A stretch of 64,000 nt of DNA, from the NCBI GenBank assembly GCA_003290165.1, contig QNQO01000524.1, forward strand, positions 62,001 to 126,000. The letters run 5' to 3'. This document shows positions 1-11,300 of this stretch, in pieces. This DNA comes from Berberis thunbergii (Eukaryota > Streptophyta > Magnoliopsida > Ranunculales > Berberidaceae). A program made the translations under genes and the position numbers. Below the pieces are notes generated by a model. That model had not been told where the DNA came from, ran no database searches, and saw only the letters and a program-made list of their open reading frames with translations. Position 1 is the first letter of the stretch. Each line of letters begins with the position of its first letter.

Positions 1-542
1 AAAAGAGAAATAGATGAAGTGAGTTTGGGATTGGCGAAGGGGGAGTTTAAGAAATAGAAAATAAAAGTCCTTATTTTAAAATGATCTGGATTTAGAAGCC
101 AAGATTGTATATAAAGATAGGCAATCTAAAATTTTAAAGAAAGCAAAATAAAACATATAAATAACTTGGTGGGATTTTTCAAAAATATATGGGGGGCAAT
201 GCGTGTAGGGTGTCATTAATCATTTATTAATTATCTAATATACATATAAAATATACAAATGAAATGGTTGCTGATAAGTTGATGATCAACAATTTAATTA
301 AAGAAATGATATTTAGAGAATGAATTAGGTGGAGAATGTTTCATTCCCACAGATTTTATTTGTCTATCAAAGCATCTTCTTCTTTGTTTAAAGAAAAGGT
401 AACAACAGCAAATGAGCAAAGACTGTTTAGAACTTTTTCTTTGTTGCATGCATGCTCAATTGAAAAGGTATAGTAGCTATTTGATACTGCAACATTTTTA
501 GTTTTTTTATATTCTAGATCGAAATTTATGGAATATAATATT
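1..542. other. AT-rich intergenic DNA without a gene
   Basis: I see no convincing coding sequence here. The only open frame of note, ending near 592 on the minus strand, runs into the poly(T) of the SINE at 543 and has no family features. Confidence 0.6.
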
Positions 543-722
543 GTTTTTTTTTTTTTTTTTTTGAAGGCGAGCTGAGTTTTAAAGGATCTCATAACCTATT
601 AACTGGGCGACATATAAATCAACACTCATTAGAAAGTAATCATATCACAGGTGAAATTTGAAGCTAAGTCGTAAAAACAAACTCACACAATTCTAACCAC
701 TAAGCCATAACACCATTGGCGG
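543..722 (-). mobile_element. tRNA-derived SINE, diverged copy
   Basis: Read on the minus strand, a head with a tRNA A-box-like stretch (TGGCTTAGTGGTTAG) leads into a body ending in an A tail (the poly(T) at 543-563 on plus). The segment just before the tail (ggatctcataac on plus) is shared with the copies at 1397 and 40988, which makes this the same family. A weak B-box-like segment (GCTTCAAATTTC) is present. No clean target duplication was found. The copy is longer than the other two, with extra internal sequence. Confidence 0.6.
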
Positions 723-1396
723 TACAAATACATTTAACTCAAACCTCAGCATAAGATATTTAGACATCCATGTTAAACATGTTATGATTATCACGCGTTA
801 GGGATGATGATCACACACACACACACTAATGTAAACAAAGCTAACTCCCACGAGGGACCACGTGGCGACAACTGTAATGCTAGCTATTCTGATTGTGTGG
901 GGTCTATCACACTAGTGGTCCTCTTCATCATTTATCACTTCAATTGACCGACCTTGTCACTTTATTTGTCTGTCACTTTTGGCCATCTGTTGTTTGTAAC
1001 TTAGTGTTTGTTTGGTATGTAGTACACTTTCAACATCTCACCGCAGAGGGAGTGCGTGTGTGACCACTGCACTGACCTAGTACACGTCCATTTCTTTGAT
1101 CTGGTACATCCGGTAGTAAGCATTCTAATCTTACCATCAATCTTCTAACTTGATTTTGTTCAATATTCAAATTGAAGGGAATGTTTGTAGTTCCGGAGCT
1201 GAGAAAACTTGTTCAAGGTGTGCTAAAATCCCATATGTCTGATGTTGAGCCAAATAATATGCAAGGTGCACCGAGAGAATCGGCTTATTCAGTTCCCTAT
1301 TAATAAACTTACATTCCCATATGGCAAGCTGCATTACTCACTTTGCTCCATGAGTATATTCGATGGCTTCTTCTTGATTTGTTTGATTGACTTTCG
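723..1396. other. Intergenic, distal upstream region of the Dof gene
   Basis: No gene is seen. A perfect G-box core CACGTG lies at 859-864 and a short CA repeat near 813-826. Any role of these in Dof expression is speculative given the distance of more than 1 kb from the TATA box. Confidence 0.45.
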
Positions 1397-1534
1397 TTTT
1401 TTTTTTTTTTTTTTAAGGACAAGCAGGGGTTTTATAAGATCTCAGAACCCATAAAGATATCACAAGCTGGGTTTGAACCCATGACCTAGTGATACCATCC
1501 ACTAAGCTCTAACCATTGAACTGCCATGCCATTG
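1397..1534 (-). mobile_element. tRNA-derived SINE
   Basis: On the minus strand a tRNA-like head carries an A-box-like segment (TGGCAGTTCAATGGTTAGAGC region) and a near-canonical B box (GGTTCAAACCC), followed by a short body and an A tail (poly(T) 1397-1414 on plus). It shares body sequence, including the phrase gacctagt-gtaccatcc, with the copy at 40988. Its flanks suggest at best a degenerate target duplication. Confidence 0.75.
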
Positions 1535-1967
1535 ACACTTCGGTTTGTTCATTCATCTACAGTGCGTTGTAATACATTATTTGCGTGACCACACGTCCTT
1601 TCTTTTTCTTGTGAAACTATTACCATGATAATTACAGTACTCTATAATAACTTTCAGTGGACACAAAAATGTGCTGAAACACTAATGAGTGGAGCAAAAG
1701 TAGCAAACCTTCACATTGCTACATATCTTCTTTAGTCCTCATAATTGGATATAACTGGAGGCTTATTGTTGTGCAGCAATACATCCATCTATTGATCTAT
1801 AGAACTCCACGACCACCAGAGGCACTAATAAGGGTGTGGAACCATCCACGTGCCACTCAGAAGGACCCACCAACCCATTGTTTCTCCACCATATCCTTAC
1901 GGCCTAAGTTAACTCTTCCCCCTTCAACTCAATATTTTTTTCTCAACCTACCAGGCCATTCCACCTC

Positions 1968-1974
1968 TATAAAA
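1968..1974 (+). promoter_or_regulatory. TATA box of the Dof gene
   Basis: TATAAAA lies 317 nt before the Dof start codon and is followed by a GA-repeat stretch (1990-2004) typical of plant 5' leaders. The start site would fall near 2000, leaving a leader of about 290 nt. Placement is by motif only. Confidence 0.55.
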
Positions 1975-2290
1975 TCATGTGGTGCATGACGAGAGAGAGA
2001 GATATTGAGAGGTTGTATTGTATTATGGATGAAAACCAAACATCTATAATTCAACAGTGTTCCCCACTATAAACAAACCTACAAACAACTTGATTTGATC
2101 TCTTCATCCTTTACAGTCAGATAGATCTTATTAAGAGAAGAAGAGATCAACTAGTTTTTATCACTCTTGTTGAACATACATGTTCACTTGTCATTTCTTT
2201 CTTCCATTCAATAAGTCTTATTTTGAGATATATTCATTCATTTCTAGCTAGCTAGATTGATCATAAATCATCTTTGGTGTGCTGCAAACA

Positions 2291-3181
2291 ATGGGGTTGA
2301 GTTCGAAACAAGTATCAGGTGACGGGTTTGGTTGGGCGAAGAATTTGATGCAAACTGGACCCTTAGAGCTACCAAAAGTAGCTCAAATCAGGAACCATCA
2401 GCAGCAACAACAGCAAGAAGTGGCGGCTCCATTGAAGTGTCCAAGGTGTGATTCCAGTAATACTAAGTTTTGTTACTACAACAATTATAATCGGTCACAG
2501 CCTCGCCATTATTGCAAGTCATGTAGGAGGCATTGGACTAAAGGTGGTACGCTTCGGAACGTTCCTGTTGGTGGTGGACGTAAGAACAAGCGTCAGAAGA
2601 CGAGTAACACAACCACCATCACCAACAACAACAACAACAAGAAGAAAAGCAATAGTAAGAACAATGGCATGAGCAACACCATTGACATCCAACCTCAACA
2701 ACAACTACAACATCAACCACAACAACAATTGCCTATTGTGTTTGATGATGAGAAAAACTTCACAGATATTTTATACCATTCACTCATCCAACCTACAACA
2801 ACAGATTACATAAACAATAACAACTTCTTGAGCTCTACTACTCTCTCTTTGGATTCTCTACTACCTCTCCCCAACTATTCCTCCACAAGCCTTAGTTCTT
2901 TGGATAATAACCCTTCTTCTTCGATGTCATCGGGGCGGTTCCAATTGCCCAATATTGTGTTTAATTACAACGGGAGGGAGATTGATGATCCTACCACAAC
3001 TGTTGCCACCACCATGACCACCACCACCACCACTAATATGACCCCATGGGAAATGCCGATTAGTACAAGCAACTCAATGGATCCATCCACCTATTGGAAT
3101 TGGGAAGATCTTAACACAATCATGTCATCATCAGCTGATGTGAAGCCTCAATGGGATATTGATTCACATACTAAACAATAG
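2291..3181 (+). CDS. Dof zinc-finger transcription factor
   Basis: This encodes a plant-specific DNA-binding regulator; Dof proteins recognise AAAG cores in promoters. The protein has 296 residues. The single zinc finger spans about residues 50-78 with Cys50, Cys53, Cys75 and Cys78, the exact CX2CX21CX2C spacing of the family, and is followed by the usual [15 protein letters not shown] segment and a basic stretch (RKNKRQK, 97-103) that probably serves nuclear import. The remainder is low complexity: Gln runs before and after the finger, Asn runs, a Thr run, and an aromatic tail with YWNWEDL. The open frame begins 12 nt earlier at a GTG, but the first ATG, at 2291, gives the family-like N-terminus MGLSSKQV. 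There is no intron. A likely poly(A) signal (AATAAATA) lies near 3291. The family is certain; the orthologue is not assigned. Confidence 0.95.
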   Translation: MGLSSKQVSGDGFGWAKNLMQTGPLELPKVAQIRNHQQQQQQEVAAPLKCPRCDSSNTKFCYYNNYNRSQPRHYCKSCRRHWTKGGTLRNVPVGGGRKNKRQKTSNTTTITNNNNNKKKSNSKNNGMSNTIDIQPQQQLQHQPQQQLPIVFDDEKNFTDILYHSLIQPTTTDYINNNNFLSSTTLSLDSLLPLPNYSSTSLSSLDNNPSSSMSSGRFQLPNIVFNYNGREIDDPTTTVATTMTTTTTTNMTPWEMPISTSNSMDPSTYWNWEDLNTIMSSSADVKPQWDIDSHTKQ

Positions 3182-4412
3182 GTGATTTCATCAGTTTGTC
3201 ATCAGTTGTCAAGGTTTTTTTTTTTTTTTTTGGTTATTTTATTTATGTGTGATGGATTTAGTGTGTTTGTATATTTTTAGTACGTATATAAATAAATATA
3301 TGTAGGTAGTTATTCTCTATACGATCTTTATGGTTTGAATGAGAGATGTTGATGGTTTTGAAGCTGTCAATTTTAGTTTGGGCTTCAGGAAAAGTCGTTG
3401 GTACATGTTGTGGGGGTTGCCTGTCCTTTCTCTGTCAATATTTTTTCTTCTTTTTTCGGTTCTTTTAGATTGAAAGATACAAGACATGTAAGGTAGGGTA
3501 GGGTAAAGGCATTTGCATTATGGAAGAAAAAGATAAGAAATAGAGGGGGGGGTGCATTATGTCATGGCTCTTATGGGGTCTCCCACAGCTAGGATGATTG
3601 GAATTCTTTCATTTTCTTTTATATATATATATAAATATTGATGTTTTCCTTGGAGAATTTTTTCAGTTGATGCCCACAACTTCTTGTGAATCTTGGATTA
3701 ATTTGTGTTTTCATGTGTGGATCTATTTGTTCTAGGAATCGGTAGAAACATCTTAGTAATAATTGAATCAAAATGCAAAAACAACAAATATCATCTATAA
3801 TGTAACCATTAAATATATGTCCCTAGATCATAAAGTTATTACTAACATAATTGAGAGCCTAACTATGTGAAATATTGTTGGACTTGTCTCCCGACACCAG
3901 CCTAACAAAACGGTTTCACTATTATTTTGTTGGGTTAGTTCGATTCCCCTTCATAATACATAAGGTTTACCAAACAACAGCATCTCCAAAAATGGATTTT
4001 TATAATCAAATTGGAATCATTGTTATCTTTTTATCATTCCTATTGCCAAGCCTAAGATTTATAGTTTTTTTTTCCAATGGTGTAGAGTCGCGACCTCACC
4101 AAATCCCATGAGGTTAACCTCGTTGAATTACCACTCTATATTATGTATTTTTTACAAGTTTTGCATATATTGTGTGTAGTGATCAATAGTTTGCCTAGTT
4201 TTTTTTTTTCCCTCAAGAGTCTGTTATAGGTACTTGTCTTGATATGATCTTATACAATTATCATGAGTTCAGTTGAGCTCTGAAAATCGTAAAAGGCTGT
4301 CTTATATTAATTAATGTAACTTCTGATCAGTCTATTAAATTATCTGTACTGAGTTAGTGAGACTACAATAACTCTGTCTCAATTCACCTAAGCTAATATT
4401 AATCTACAAAAA
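3182..4412. other. Dof 3' region and intergenic DNA
   Basis: The first 120 bases hold a T-run and AATAAA-type signals and are probably the Dof 3' UTR. Beyond that I see no gene; open frames here (for example 3875-4111) show no family features. Confidence 0.5.
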
Positions 4413-5145
4413 TGCTAGGAATTCAGGTTTTGCAACTAGGGTGATATGGCGCAATCTCGAAAGAATGATGAAAGCTCCAAAAAAAAATTGTGTATCTCGA
4501 AGTCGTAAAAAACATCATCTGATGATTCCACATCATCCTGGCTGCAAAACCTAATTGCCTAGCCTCACTCGTTAAGCCAATCCAGACAAGTCTGTCTCCA
4601 AGTCTCAAAATGATAAAGAATTGTATTGAAAATATTGTTCTTTCATTCATTGAATAGAATACAAGCTTATATAGAGCTAACTTTGACCTAACCTAATAGA
4701 AATAGGAAACCTAGCAAACTTAGGAAACCAAAATACAATAGGAAATCTAACCAAACTTTGACCTAACCTAATAGAAATAGGAAACCTAGCAAACTTAGGA
4801 AACCAAAATACAATAGGAAATCTAACCAAACTTAGGAAACCAAAATACAATAGGAAACCACCATACACTAGTAAACCTCCCAAACCAAGGAAACAAATTA
4901 CTAGCCATCGGAAAGTTTCCTAACCCCATAAAACTTCTAATCCCATAAAACTTGCAACACAATATGCTAAAATATATTTTCCTAATAATAAAATATATTT
5001 CCTAATATAGGATGTATTTCCTAATACCCCCCTCAAGTTGGAGCATGAGGGTTAAGAATGCCCAACTTGCCAAGGAGATAATCGAACTGCGATTTGCCCA
5101 AAGCCTTTGTGAAAATGTCTGCCAACTGATCAGTCGTCGGCACAT
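4413..5145 (-). mobile_element. Truncated Ty1/copia element: 3' end of pol, PPT and one LTR
   Basis: On the minus strand, 5145 to about 5037 encodes the last residues of a copia polyprotein (the ADIFTKAL motif, then FDYLLGKLGI) ending in TGA. A polypurine tract (TTGAGGGGGG, about 5027-5036) follows, then an LTR of about 614 bp whose ends read TGCTAGGA on the plus-strand left and, inverted, TATTAGGA on the right. The LTR has a TATA box near 4672 (GCTCTATATAAGC on minus). Everything upstream of the RNase H end is missing, so the element is 5'-truncated and defective. Confidence 0.8.
4681..4858. repeat. 75-bp tandem duplication inside the copia LTR
   Basis: A 75-bp unit starting ctttgacctaacctaatag occurs at 4681-4755 and again at 4756-4830, almost identical, with a third partial unit to about 4858. 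It lies in U3, upstream of the LTR TATA box, where tandem enhancer-like repeats are common in plant copia elements. Confidence 0.85.
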
Positions 5146-5346
5146 AATATTACTGCAGCTAATTCTTGTCTGAATCTGACTGCTAGTGTGTTTCTAATCT
5201 AAACTATGCGCAGTAATATACTGAAACTATCGTCAAGTATATGAATTTACAAATTAAAATATAGAAAATTGTACAACAAATTAAAAGGCACGAAAAGTTG
5301 GATAGGTTACCGTAATTTTTTCATTGAAAAGGAATGACTGTGTGGC

Positions 5347-5354
5347 TTATATAT
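5347..5354 (+). promoter_or_regulatory. TATA box of the kiwellin pseudogene
   Basis: TATATATA lies 67 nt before the ATG at 5421, a normal distance for a short plant leader. It suggests that the promoter was retained while the coding sequence decayed. Confidence 0.5.
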
Positions 5355-5420
5355 ACCTTCATTTGCATTCTGTTTTTTCATTAAGCATTGCAAAATAAGT
5401 TCTTCGAACAAAGAAAGAAG

Positions 5421-5982
5421 ATGAAGAGTTTTTATACAAGTGTATTGCTTGCTCTGCTATAGTTGTTCTCATTGGTATAATTTTTTTGAATGTTGAAGTT
5501 CAGACATGTAGATCAAGTGGTAAAATAAGAGGGATAAAACCCCCTCCTGGTCAATGCAACACTGAGAATGACTCGGATTGATGTAAACAAGGAAAGCTCT
5601 ATCCAACAAACGAATGTTCACCACCGGTGTCCAGCAATACAAAGGCGTACTTGACAATCAACAACTTTGAGAAAGGTGGAGATGGTGGTGATCCATCAGA
5701 ATGTGACAACCAATACCATTCAGATGATACACCAGTGGTCGCACTTTCGACTGGATGGTTTGCTGGAAAGAGTAGGTGTTTGATTAACATAGTAATCCAT
5801 GGCAACGGTCATAGTGTTGTGGCCATGGTGGTTGATGAGTGTGATTCAACCATGGGATGTGATAGTGATCATGAATTCATGATTACCAGCCACCATGTCC
5901 CAACAACATCGCGGAGTTGGAAGCGTTGGGAGTGTCCCACAGCAACTGGAGTGGATTGGACATTACCTGGACTGATGCTTAG
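5421..5982 (+). pseudogene. Kiwellin / ripening-related protein pseudogene
   Basis: Kiwellins are secreted, cysteine-rich proteins with a barwin-like double-psi beta-barrel; some bind fungal effectors in the apoplast. The signature is clear: a Cys-rich head (RSSGKIRG, PPPGQCNTENDSD), KAYLTINNFEKGGDGG, ECDNQYHSDDTPVVALSTGW and VVDECDSTMGCD, then, in another frame, a C-terminus ending LDITWTDA at the TAG at 5980-5982. At least four lesions break it: TAG at 5460 in the signal peptide; a frame change near 5490; TGA at 5579-5581, where the family has one of two adjacent cysteines; and a frameshift near 5875. The gene has no intron and matches family length (about 190 residues). It is not expected to make a full protein. 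No intact paralogue lies in the window. Confidence 0.85.
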
Positions 5983-7712
5983 AATCAATACATTATGCAT
6001 GCTATTGAATGTATTGGTAGCAATAACAAATAGGAGATTGTACTCTGTTCTTCTTACTAGCTAGTCTTGTTGTTTGAAGTCTGATGTAGATAACTAATAT
6101 GTATATATTTTTATCCTTTGCAAGTATCTAAAATAGTAATATATACAACTTAAAGATGTTGTATAAGGTGTATCATCAACTACTGGAACATGATCCGTGA
6201 TAAACTCCTACTTAGGATTATCCTCATAGAGATCATCGACACATACATTATCAGTTCATTTGTGTTTAACCAAATTTATCAGATATTGCTTAGTGTAAAA
6301 TGATTCAAGAGAAAGATGGGATTTTTTTTGGTCACTTTTTTCAACTTTTAAAGTAGGGTGGAAAAAATAACACACAATGCATGCATTTAAACCAAAAATT
6401 GAAGCTAGTTTCAGAGAGCATCCACTGAGGACTTGACAAATTTAAGAACTTTAAAGCCCAAAAAGGATGCTCCCTGGGTGGCCTACAATCGACCAGCCCA
6501 TCATCAGCCTTTCATGTGTTGTCTGAGAAAACATTATTACCAAGGAATTTTTGGCTCCTTGGGATTTTTGCTTCTTTGTTCATTGTTCATTGTTCAGTGA
6601 GGAAATGGCACACAGCTTTGAATCCTTACATTGGGGGTGGTGACAGTAAATAAAAGAAAATTTCAAGCCAAAACGTGCAATAAACACCAAATAGTTATGT
6701 CACATCTCAACTATCATGTCGATAAAAAGTCCTGGGGGCAAAAAAAATTCAGTAAAGAGGTAGAGGAATGAAAACATGAATTGTGTAATTATGAATATTT
6801 TTTAATAATTGTGAAAAATGTCTTCTTAGAGGATCAAAAATAATTTTTAAAAAATACATATTCATCTTCAACCTCAAGGCTGAAAACTTTTTCTCGCTGG
6901 CTAGCAGACCATCCACAATCAAGATGCATACATAAATTGACATAACATATTTTTGGCTGAAATGTAAAACACAGTCCACAGCCTATACATGCCTGTTGTT
7001 GGAGATGTTCCAACAATCTTGTACCATTGAACTCAGAAGAACAGGAATTGTGATTACTATAGATGTGGAGATCAGGAAGAACAAAAATGTGGATTGCTAT
7101 AGAGAGATGCTTTATCCTTTTGCTAGTTGAATATTCTTAAAAATAATAATAATAAATAAATAAATAAATAATTAACTAGAGCTCACCTTTGTTTAATGAA
7201 ACTAATGAGAACGATGAAAACCCCCGAGAATGCTGTAAAGACCTTTTTCCTTTCTTGCATTCCAATTGTAGTTCCTCTTCTACATACATGTAACAAATGG
7301 ACTTGAACATTGCCCAGTCGAATGACAGTCTGACTTAAACTAGACTGCCCTCCCTACTTCTGTCCATGTAATTTTATAATTAACAACAATAATTCGAACT
7401 TTCCAAAAAAAAAAAAATTTATATCCCTTCATGTCTAATCACTTTCTTCATGCCCCAATCTCTACAATGCCGAACTACACACCCACGAAACTTCAATCCA
7501 AAGAGATGATTGTTTGATGACCATGTCCAATCTTTAGCGCATTCTGCACCATCTTCTATCTCCATGTCTGACAAGCACGAATGGAACTCGCAAATATTAC
7601 AATCCTCTCTCACCAAATGTCTATACACAATTATCGTTTTTTGCCGACTTAGGGAATTGGCACAAGTCATAATGGCATGCCAGAGAAGTTTCTTCTCATA
7701 TGCTCAAGCCCA
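5983..7712. other. Intergenic DNA and 3' UTR of the WD40 gene
   Basis: The right part, below 7713, must contain the minus-strand 3' UTR of the WD40 gene; its end is not identified. A microsatellite of AAT/AAAT units lies at 7141-7175. No other gene is seen, and the open frames at 6749-7016 and 7419-7670 have no recognisable features. Confidence 0.5.
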
Positions 7713-8302
7713 TTACAACCTAACCAGCAATCCGAAGTTTTGGAATATCTTGATTTCACCTCTGAGGCCGGCAGTTACAATCACCATGCCCCAAGCTGAA
7801 CTCCCTTGCTTAACATCATTTGAAATATCCACAATACGAGGGCTGCGGTTCCTAGTGGCGGCAACTAACTTTTCCTCAGGCCATGTAGCTGAGATCCTAT
7901 CATAAAAATAACTGCTGTTTGCACTGGAAAGGACACCACGCAACGGGCTATTGCACCCATACACTGAAGGGCGCCCCTCCTGTCCATTGGCCTCCTCCGG
8001 CAGTAAAGGTGAATTATGGACTGGAGATACTCCTCCCTGGAGGCTACCAAATCCATTTGATTCCCCACAAGTATCATGTGACCTCTCAATTGCACTAATA
8101 CCAGGCCAAGGAATGGCTACTGACACATCTTGACAATGGAAATATTCATACGAGCCTGTCACAGTGACACCTTTGCTTCTGCTAGGTCTCGAATCATTTT
8201 CATGATTCCAGACATAGACATATGAATCCCCACTAGCACACACTACATATTTTCCGTTTGTGGTCAAGGAGGCTGAAATTTGACTGCTTGTGTTCCGAAA
8301 CC
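7713..8302 (-). CDS. WD40 gene, exon 7 (last)
   Basis: This 590-nt exon encodes the final repeats ([20 protein letters not shown]), a linker of about 115 residues with no visible motif, and the terminal repeat ending [15 protein letters not shown]. The stop TAA is at 7713-7715. Confidence 0.92.
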
Positions 8303-11300
8303 CTGTCCAAAAAAATCACACAATGTGGCTCAGCAGACATAATTGATTCCACTAGTTTGAAATAAAATAAAAGCAATTAAAAAGTTTGAAAAGAAAGGAT
8401 ACGTATAAAATGCAAAAACATATTCATTGTAGTTTGTAATGTGAGATGCCAATTATTCTCAACCCCATTCTCCCTCTCTCCTCGCCTCTATTGTTTTTTC
8501 TTTATTCCTCTTTCCTAGTTGCAAGAAACTAACACTATCAACAGGGAGCAACCCACCACTTGACAAGAAACCTCCCAGGATCACATTCTTGCAGCCACCC
8601 CAGGCAATCCTGATCTTGTCCCCCTACCCTTGTTGCTGGCACTCTTGCAAGTCACCATAACTCCTGCAGACTCCAACACCCCCCTTCCCCTCAGATAATT
8701 GCCAAGCATATTTTTTTTTTCTCAAGTTTCGGACCACTTGTACCTGTTCATTTCCAATGTTAAAGGATTTTCGCTCTCCATTGCTTCTGTATAATTATCT
8801 ACATGAAATCTCGGTGTAACTCGTATCCTGTGTCACACATTTTTTTTGGCACTTTGATACGCAAGACAATAATTTCAATAAAGGGATCCACAGGAGTGAG
8901 AGACCCACAGGGACCAAGAAATAGAGATTACATCCTATAAGTTAGGCAAAGAATTAAAAACACAGGGAAAAGGGGTGTTGGACAATACACTCCAAGTTAA
9001 GCCCAAACCCAACATCTAGCACTAATTGTAAGGGATCCTAGATTTTTTAAGACTCCCATTACATTATTTCAAAGCCATCCATACGTTCGCATGGGCAGCC
9101 TCTCGCAAACTCACTTTCCTTTCACTGGGAATGCTCTAACTCCAGTCATAAAGCCGCATTTCTATATCCAAAGCATCAGGAAGTAAAAAATCTGGAACGT
9201 ATTTCTTTTGCATAAAACCAAAAGAGATGGGGGACTGTCTAGCAAAGGTTGACTACGTCACCCCTCTTTTAATAGGTGTTAAAAGTTATCCTAAGATGTT
9301 GGAGAAAACTGAAGAGTTCCCAAGCCTAATCAGTAATGACTGCAAGAACTTCAATATTCACATGGAATGACTTTTGTAAATCGGAGGATCTTACTAATTA
9401 CTTCTAATCGCCTGAAAGGGCTAAGTAAAACATTTTGATTAATGTAACTCATGGGAGCTAGTAAAATTGAAAACTGGAATAAATATGATGCCCTGGCAAG
9501 AGCCTTCTATGGGACAGTAGGAAGAAGACTGTTAGTAATATAAGCAGGTCTTCTAAAACTTTTACCTCGATCATATTCTCAATGTAAAAAACAAAAAGTT
9601 ATAGGAGTTTTCAGTTGTACGAGCAGATATTTCGTTGAACCAGTTAGCTGAGTATTACAACAACTCCCAAGTAAGTGGGAAGAACTGATCATTTATCAGC
9701 CTCTTCTTACAGATATTACTGAGTTGTAGAAATAACTGAAAATTTTCCAAGTTCCTAATTTCTGTTTGCCTATGATTATCTGAAACATAATATTCATGTT
9801 GATTCTAAGTATCCTATCATATCTGAGGCCCATTCTAGACTCTCTCAAGTTGCAATTCAACCGCCAAGTAAAAATAATGATATGTCTGTCTTATTTGTCT
9901 CATCCACCAATAGGAACCGCACTAAAAACAAATGAGATGGCATTCAAACTTTATACTCCACGAGCGGTAAGAACAGTAAAGTGGTTTCTTTTACACCTGC
10001 CGGCAATTTTTCGTCCCTGCCCATCTAGTCTCCCAAAAATGGTGAGAATTGTGAAAATGATTGGAAGGTTGTCATTTCGAGCCTCACAACCCTTATTATA
10101 ATTTGGCTTGCTTAGGACAATTAGGAATATTGAGAGGAAAACTTACAAGTTACAATGGTAAGAGCTTGTGTACGACAATTAGGAGTACTGAGAGGAAAAC
10201 TTACAATGGCTTTAGATTTCTACGATATTATTATATTTTATTTTTTTTACTTTCATCGAAGGGTGTAGCCCCTTGTCTTTCAAACAACAAATAACAACAC
10301 GTTAGTTTAAGCATCTTGAAATCTTTGATACTGAATTCAGTAACGCATAACTCACCTTCATTTGATTAGAATGGCCTCAGAGGTTCATTCGATTAGGACG
10401 ACCTTGCAACTCGCTTTGGCTTGATTATTTAGGAAGGAAAAGTGAGCCATTCAATGGGAATCTTGAACTCCATAAGGTATAAATCGGCTTCATTTTATTG
10501 GAAAACCTCACGAGTCCCCCTTGCTTGAATATTATAAAGGCTTCCCTCAAAATATTGGCCACATGTTGGCATAGACGTCATGAGTATCATGTGGGGTGTG
10601 TAACATAGTTTAAATAGGCCTTTGGGGAATTGTGGAGTTTTGTCTCTGAAACTTAGTTTAAATAAGGCATTTGGGGAATTGTAGAGTTTTGTTCTCTAAG
10701 AAATAGTTAAATTTTCTTTAGCCTCAATCTATTTGTTTCTTCTGATTTCTATTGACCTCTTGTTGCTGCATTCTCATAGAATTTTGGAATTAGAGCACAT
10801 GAAAAAGAATTAAACCTAAGACAAACATTTTATCTGGGTTACCTGAGGCATGAAGCAGGGCACAGCATTAACCGCTGCTCCAGTCACGGCGAAGTTGAGG
10901 TGGAAAATTTTTATTGTATAGAGTTTGTGAGTCATTACATTGGGTTCTTCAATTCAATATAAACACATGAGTCATAAGCAACAATTCAAATAAGTGAACA
11001 ACATGTAAACTAGTCTACGTAACAAGGCATTTAATTTTCATACAACATTACGTCTTAAAATGAAAGGCCCAAATCTAGTAAACTACTAACTAATAACTCA
11101 TGCTATCTTCATCATCCAGTGAGTCAATCCCATCATTCTCATTTTTATCAGTATCAAGATAAAAAACGGAGGGGAGGAAGAATAAGAAGTAAGGAGGAAG
11201 TTGTAATACCTGATTGATGGAGGATCAAGAAAAAGGGATTCACACTTGGGTTCCTCACGATCAATTTAGGGTTTTTTGTTCCTCAATTGGGTTTGCGAAC

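Noticed and set aside
2279..2290. Dof start four codons upstream
   Set aside because: That codon is GTG; the ATG at 2291 gives the normal family start.
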